From assembly GCA_964648005.1 (NCBI GenBank), contig CAZYKR010000160.1:1-9955 (forward strand): a stretch of 9,955 bases of DNA, given 5' to 3'. This DNA comes from JAGQTE01 sp964648005 (GTDB taxonomy: Bacteria > Actinomycetota > Acidimicrobiia > Acidimicrobiales > Acidimicrobilacustridaceae). This document shows, piece after piece, positions 6,724 through 9,955 of this stretch (positions within the stretch are counted from its first letter, which is position 1; every line of letters starts with the position of its first letter). The notes under the pieces were generated by a model. The model ran no database searches and was not told the origin of the DNA. It worked only from the letters and a program-made list of their open reading frames with translations. A program made the translations under genes and the position numbers.

Positions 6724-7842
6724 ATGACCGACGCCACCGCTCCCCCACGCCACACGGCACAGGCCTGGGGCGCCACCCATCGCGGTGCCGCCGTCGATGC
6801 CGACGGCGTCGTGACCGCTCACCACGGGGCCGCGGCGCTCCTGGGCCCGCTCCCGGTGCGCGATCGAGCGACCCGAGAGGCGGTCGAGGCCGACACCCTG
6901 CGCCACGGCGCCACCCTCGCCCACGGTGCCGGCACTCGGGCCCGTCCCGAGGCCCCCGATCCGCTGCGCACCTGCTTCGAGCGAGATCGCGACCGCATCC
7001 TGCACGCCGAGGCATTCCGCCGCCTCGCCGGCAAGACCCAGGTGTTCCTGTTCCCCGCCGATCACCAGCGCACCCGTCTGACCCACGCGCTCGAGGTGGC
7101 GCAGGTCGCCGGCGCCATCGCTCGGGCGGCCGGACTCAACGTGGCGCTCACCGAGGCCATCGCCCTCGCGCACGACTGCGGCCACGGCCCGGGGGGCCAC
7201 GCCAGCGAAGAGGCGTTCGACGTCTACCTGCCCGAGGGGTTCGACCACGCCGTGTGGGGTGCCGACGTGGTCGCCGCACCGCTGAACCTCTGCGCCGAGA
7301 CGCTCGACGGCATCCGCAACCATTCGTGGTCGCGACCGGCGCCGGTCACGCCCGAAGGGGCGGTCGTGTCGTGGGCCGACCGCATCGCCTACGTCTGCCA
7401 CGACTTCGAGGACGGCGTCGCCGCCGGTGTCGTCGGACCTGACGACCTACCCGAGGTCGTCCGGCGCCGCTGCGGCAGCACGCACTCGGCGCAGCTCGGC
7501 GCCTTCATCGACGCCGTCGTCGCCACCATCGACCGGCACGGCACCGTGGGCATGGACCTAGCACACGCCGAGGCGCTCGCCGCGTTCCGGCAGTGCAACT
7601 ACGAGCGCATCTACCTACGAGACGAGTCGGTGGCGCAACGCCACGACGTCATCGCGCTGCTGCGGGCGCTGGTCGAGTGGCACCTTGAGCATCCCGACCC
7701 GGGCAGACCCGAGCGGACGGTGCGAGACGTGGTGGCCTGGGTGGCCGGCATGACCGACAGCTATGCCTGCTCGGTGGCGGTGGAGCACCTCGGCTGGCGG
7801 CGTGATCGCCTGCCCGTCGGGGTACGCGAACCGGGTCTGTAG
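6724..7842 (+). CDS. dgt: HD-domain deoxyguanosinetriphosphate triphosphohydrolase-like protein
   Basis: This 372-residue protein belongs to the dGTPase (Dgt/SAMHD1-like) group, which hydrolyses dNTPs to the deoxynucleoside and triphosphate in the cytoplasm and helps control dNTP pools. The family hallmark FERDRDRILHAEAFRRLAGK lies at 85-104. The HD metal site is visible as H121 (RLTHALEV), H150-D151 in AHDCGHGPGGH (149-159) and D219 (WADRIAYVCHD). The GIRNHS motif is at 196-201 and NYERIYL at 292-298. Family members usually read HDLGHTPFGH, so C152, G155 and G158 are departures, but the metal ligands are intact. The first 80 or so residues are an Ala/Arg/His-rich extension without a recognised domain. 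ATG 6724 is preferred because a TAnnnT element sits 7 nt upstream. It is divergent from the pilin operon and converges on rpmA with an 18-bp gap. Substrate preference among dNTPs cannot be read. Confidence 0.9.
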   Translation: MTDATAPPRHTAQAWGATHRGAAVDADGVVTAHHGAAALLGPLPVRDRATREAVEADTLRHGATLAHGAGTRARPEAPDPLRTCFERDRDRILHAEAFRRLAGKTQVFLFPADHQRTRLTHALEVAQVAGAIARAAGLNVALTEAIALAHDCGHGPGGHASEEAFDVYLPEGFDHAVWGADVVAAPLNLCAETLDGIRNHSWSRPAPVTPEGAVVSWADRIAYVCHDFEDGVAAGVVGPDDLPEVVRRRCGSTHSAQLGAFIDAVVATIDRHGTVGMDLAHAEALAAFRQCNYERIYLRDESVAQRHDVIALLRALVEWHLEHPDPGRPERTVRDVVAWVAGMTDSYACSVAVEHLGWRRDRLPVGVREPGL

Positions 7843-7860
7843 CCCGACCCTGGACGTGCG

Positions 7861-8115
7861 TCAGTCGGCCGGCAGGACGTCGACGACCTTGCGGTTGCGA
7901 CGCGTGCCGAACTTCACCGAGCCCTCGACGAGGGCGAACAGCGTGTCGTCCCCACCACGACCGACGTTCTCGCCGGGGTGGATGCGGGTGCCGCGCTGGC
8001 GGACGATGATCGTGCCGGGCAGCACGGCCTGGCCGTCGAAGCGCTTGACGCCGAGGCGCTTGCTCTGTGAATCGCGGCCGTTGCGGGTCGAGCCGCCACC
8101 CTTGGTCTTCGACAT
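7861..8115 (-). CDS. rpmA: Large-subunit ribosomal protein L27 (bL27)
   Basis: This 84-residue protein is full length for bL27. It begins MSKTKGGGSTRNGRDSQSKR, followed by LGVKRFDGQAVLPGTIIVRQRGTRIHPG, which is unmistakable for the family. L27 is the ribosomal protein whose N-terminal tail reaches the peptidyl-transferase centre. Here that tail is SKTKGGGS rather than the common AHKKGGGS. There is no cleavable N-terminal extension of the Firmicutes type. The start is ATG 8113-8115, only 3 bp after the rplU stop, and a GAAGGGC stretch inside the end of rplU can act as its ribosome binding site; the two genes are clearly an operon. In many genomes obgE follows directly. Here dgt converges from the other side, so the rplU-rpmA transcript ends here. 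Confidence 0.98.
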   Translation of the reverse strand: MSKTKGGGSTRNGRDSQSKRLGVKRFDGQAVLPGTIIVRQRGTRIHPGENVGRGGDDTLFALVEGSVKFGTRRNRKVVDVLPAD

Positions 8116-8118
8116 CGC

Positions 8119-8424
8119 TCAGCCCTTCGTGATGCTCGTGATCTCGATGGTGTCGTACTTCTGGCGGTGACCCCACCGGCGACGCTGGTTCGTCTTGTTC
8201 TTGTACGTGAAACCGGTGATCTTCGGGCCCTTGGTGCGGCCGACGACGCGAGCGGCGACCGAGGCCCCGGCGAGCTCGTCGGGCGTGGAGAGCACGGTGT
8301 CGCCGTCGACGACGAGGACGGGCTGGAGCTGGACATCTTCGTCGGTACCGAGCAGCTCGACGTCGAGGGTCTGGCCCTCGCTCACGCGGTACTGCTTCCC
8401 ACCGGTCTTGATCACGGCATACAT
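8119..8424 (-). CDS. rplU: Large-subunit ribosomal protein L21 (bL21)
   Basis: This 101-residue protein is full length for bL21. It has the N-terminal MYAVIKTGGKQYRVSEGQ, and a C-terminal GPKITGFTYKNKTNQRRRWG-HRQ segment that is the family's rRNA-binding signature. L21 binds 23S rRNA and is part of early large-subunit assembly. The start is ATG 8422-8424. The preceding sequence (TCGTCGAGCT) has no strong Shine-Dalgarno. A TAGATT element lies 9 nt upstream of the ATG, so the transcript may have almost no leader. rpmA follows after 3 bp. The RNase E/G gene ends 53 bp upstream on the same strand. Confidence 0.98.
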   Translation of the reverse strand: MYAVIKTGGKQYRVSEGQTLDVELLGTDEDVQLQPVLVVDGDTVLSTPDELAGASVAARVVGRTKGPKITGFTYKNKTNQRRRWGHRQKYDTIEITSITKG

Positions 8425-8433
8425 AGCTCGACG

Positions 8434-8463
8434 AATCTACCGGTCCAGCCCCGACGCCCACAA
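8434..8463 (-). promoter_or_regulatory. Candidate rplU-rpmA promoter
   Basis: Minus-strand TTGTGG (8458-8463) as the -35, an 18-bp spacer, then TAGATT (8434-8439, four of six to consensus) as the -10. The predicted start lies only a few bases before the rplU ATG. The -35 lies inside the hairpin that follows the RNase E/G stop codon. Read-through from the RNase gene is equally possible. Confidence 0.35.
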
Positions 8464-8477
8464 CTCGTGGGCAGGGG
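8449..8477 (-). terminator. Hairpin immediately after the RNase E/G stop codon
   Basis: GCCCAC (8456-8461) pairs with GTGGGC (8467-8472) around a 5-nt loop. An outer CCCC/GGGG (8449-8452 with 8474-8477) extends the stem across a small internal loop. It starts directly after TGA 8478-8480. No U-tract follows on the minus strand. It could be a terminator, an attenuator, or a processing/stability element between the RNase gene and rplU. Confidence 0.4.
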
Positions 8478-9955
8478 TCAGGCCTCGCCGAGGAGGGCCG
8501 TGTCCAACACGACGCCCCGACCCTCACACTCGGGACACGACGACGACAACGACTCGAGCAGGCCCTCGCCGATGCGCTTGCGGGTCATCTCCACCAGGCC
8601 GAGCGCCGAGATGTCGAAGACCTGGGTACGGGTCTTGTCGCGCGCCAGGGCGTCGCGGAACGCCTTGATCACCGCCTTGCGGTTCTCGGCGATCTCCATG
8701 TCGATGAAGTCGCAGACGATGATGCCGCCGATGTCGCGCAGCCGCAGCTGCTTGGCGATCTCCTCGGCCGCTTCGAGGTTGTTGCGGTACACCGTCTCCT
8801 CGAGGCTCGACTTGCCGACGTTCTTGCCGGTGTTGACGTCGATGACCGTCAACGCCTCGGTGTGCTCGATGATCAACGACCCGCCCGACGGCAACCAGAC
8901 CTTGCGGTCGAGGGCCCGGTGCAGCTGCTCGTGCACGTGGTGGCGCTCGAAGATCGGCAGGGCCTCGGCCGCCGTGTCGTAGTGCTGCACGCGGTCCGCC
9001 AGCGCCGGGGTGATGGCCGAGACGTAGGCGTGGACCTCCTCGAACAGCGCCCGGTCGTCGATGATCACGCCCCGGTAGTCGCGGTTGAATTCCTCGCGGA
9101 TGACCCGGACCGCCATGTCGGGCTCGCGATAGAGCAGCGCCGGGGCCTTGACCGTCTTGGCGAGGTGCTCGATCTGGCGCCACTGCTCGAGCAGCTGGCG
9201 CACGTCGCGCTCGATCTCGATGTCGGTGACGTCTTCGGCGGCCGTGCGCACGATGACCCCGTGCTCGGCGGGCTTGACCCGGTCGAGCACCTGGCGCAGG
9301 CGCTTGCGCTCGTCGTCGGGCAGGCGCTTGGAGATGCCGTAGGTCTTGGAGTTCGGGATGAGCACCACGAACCGGCCCGGGAGCGACACCTCCTGGGTGA
9401 GGCGAGCGCCCTTGTGGGCGATGGGGTTCTTGGTCACCTGGCACAGCACCGTCTGGCGGGGCTTGAGGATCTGTTCGATCTTCGGCTCGCCCGGTTCCTC
9501 GATGTCCTCGCGGTCGTACTGGACGTCACCGCGGTAGAGGACGGCGTTCTTCGGCGTGGCGATGTCGACGAACGCCGCCTCCATGCCCGGCAGCACGTTC
9601 TGCACCTTGCCGAGGTAGATGTTGCCGTGGATCTGGAACACGTCGTCGGCGGGGCGCGATACGTAGTGCTCGACGAGGTTGCGGCCTTCGAGGACGGCGA
9701 TCTGCGTCGCCTGGTCGCGCACGCTGACGACCATCAGGTAGCGCCCGACCGGCTTGCCCTTGCGCTCACGACCACGGCGCAGCTCCAGCTCGGCCTCGTC
9801 GAGCTCGACCGCTTCGGTCGGCACGATGGCCTGGACCGGCTGGACGTCCGGCGACGAAGCGCCGCCGCCTCCCCCACCGCCACCGGACTTGGCCTTGCCC
9901 CGGCCGCGTCCCCCGCGGCGACGGCGCGACGAACCGCTGCGCTGGCGTTGCGGGT
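8478..9955 (-). CDS. rne: Ribonuclease E/G, N-terminus cut by the window edge
   Basis: The visible 491 residues are open to the right edge. RNase E/G is a Mg-dependent endonuclease that processes rRNA and tRNA precursors and starts mRNA decay. Numbered from the GTG at 9824, an S1 domain spans about 62-150 (NIYLGKVQNVLPGMEAAFVDI). Catalytic aspartates lie in IDVNTGKNVGK (D329) and CDFIDM (D372), and the zinc-link is CPEC (430-433). Upstream of 9824 the same frame encodes an Arg/Gly-rich arm with RGGRGRG and eight consecutive glycines, probably a disordered RNA-binding arm. GTG 9824 is therefore unlikely to be the true start. The protein ends 15 residues after the zinc-link, so it has no C-terminal scaffold. 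Together with the N-terminal arm this resembles actinobacterial forms, in which extensions flank the catalytic core. It is upstream of rplU-rpmA, a frequent neighbour set. Confidence 0.95.
   Translation of the reverse strand, partial: PQRQRSGSSRRRRGGRGRGKAKSGGGGGGGGASSPDVQPVQAIVPTEAVELDEAELELRRGRERKGKPVGRYLMVVSVRDQATQIAVLEGRNLVEHYVSRPADDVFQIHGNIYLGKVQNVLPGMEAAFVDIATPKNAVLYRGDVQYDREDIEEPGEPKIEQILKPRQTVLCQVTKNPIAHKGARLTQEVSLPGRFVVLIPNSKTYGISKRLPDDERKRLRQVLDRVKPAEHGVIVRTAAEDVTDIEIERDVRQLLEQWRQIEHLAKTVKAPALLYREPDMAVRVIREEFNRDYRGVIIDDRALFEEVHAYVSAITPALADRVQHYDTAAEALPIFERHHVHEQLHRALDRKVWLPSGGSLIIEHTEALTVIDVNTGKNVGKSSLEETVYRNNLEAAEEIAKQLRLRDIGGIIVCDFIDMEIAENRKAVIKAFRDALARDKTRTQVFDISALGLVEMTRKRIGEGLLESLSSSCPECEGRGVVLDTALLGEA

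Noticed and set aside
6417..6776. Minus-strand frame whose end (VVAVRDDVGTRRDIPRDDM) faintly recalls a SAF domain as in CpaB-type pilus proteins
   Set aside because: The match is short, lacks a start or Shine-Dalgarno nearby, and the frame runs through the promoter and into antisense of dgt. It may be a relic but cannot be supported from sequence alone.
6581..7015. Upstream extension of the small leader ORF into dgt
   Set aside because: The extension is antisense to the conserved dgt N-terminal region and lies upstream of the predicted promoter.

Overview
The window is GC-rich bacterial DNA with many GTG starts, short intergenic gaps and TAnnnT-type promoters. It suggests a high-GC actinobacterium. 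The gene content, a mycobacterial-like PspA tail and an rne-rplU-rpmA-obgE-proB backbone fit a deep actinobacterial lineage such as Acidimicrobiia, but that placement is an inference. A run of ten Ns (2664-2673) shows that this is a scaffold with one assembly gap.

Left part (1-2657): the 3' end of a PspA/IM30-family gene on the + strand converges on a minus-strand pair, obgE (ribosome-assembly GTPase) followed by proB (glutamate 5-kinase, first step of proline synthesis). proA is not next to proB. The scaffold gap lies 6 bp upstream of the obgE start and hides its ribosome binding site and promoter.

Middle part (2674-6723): four minus-strand genes make up a compact surface-appendage operon. 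In transcription order they are a Flp-type (class IVb) pilin carrying a long proline/threonine linker and an Ig-like C-terminal domain, two tandem TadE-like pseudopilins that are paralogues of each other, and a large cysteine-rich TadG-like protein. The first three are joined by GTGA stop/start overlaps, and the fourth starts 3 bp after the third. No ATPase, platform protein, secretin or prepilin peptidase is present, so the assembly machinery must be encoded elsewhere. Upstream lie a candidate promoter, a leader of roughly 200 nt with several hairpins, and a possible 62-codon leader ORF that abuts the pilin start.

Right part (6724-9955): a + strand HD-domain dNTP triphosphohydrolase (dgt), probably translated from a leaderless mRNA, runs convergently into minus-strand rpmA. 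rplU lies upstream of rpmA, and upstream of that is an RNase E/G gene cut by the window edge. RNase E/G, L21 and L27 form an RNA/ribosome cluster that in many bacteria continues directly into obgE. Here dgt and the pilus operon separate rpmA from obgE, although the obgE side of that junction rests on the scaffold join.

The most interesting items are the pilin-Ig fusion with its private pseudopilin/TadG operon, the structured leader in front of it, and an ObgE whose canonical NKxD guanine-recognition motif reads GSRVD.
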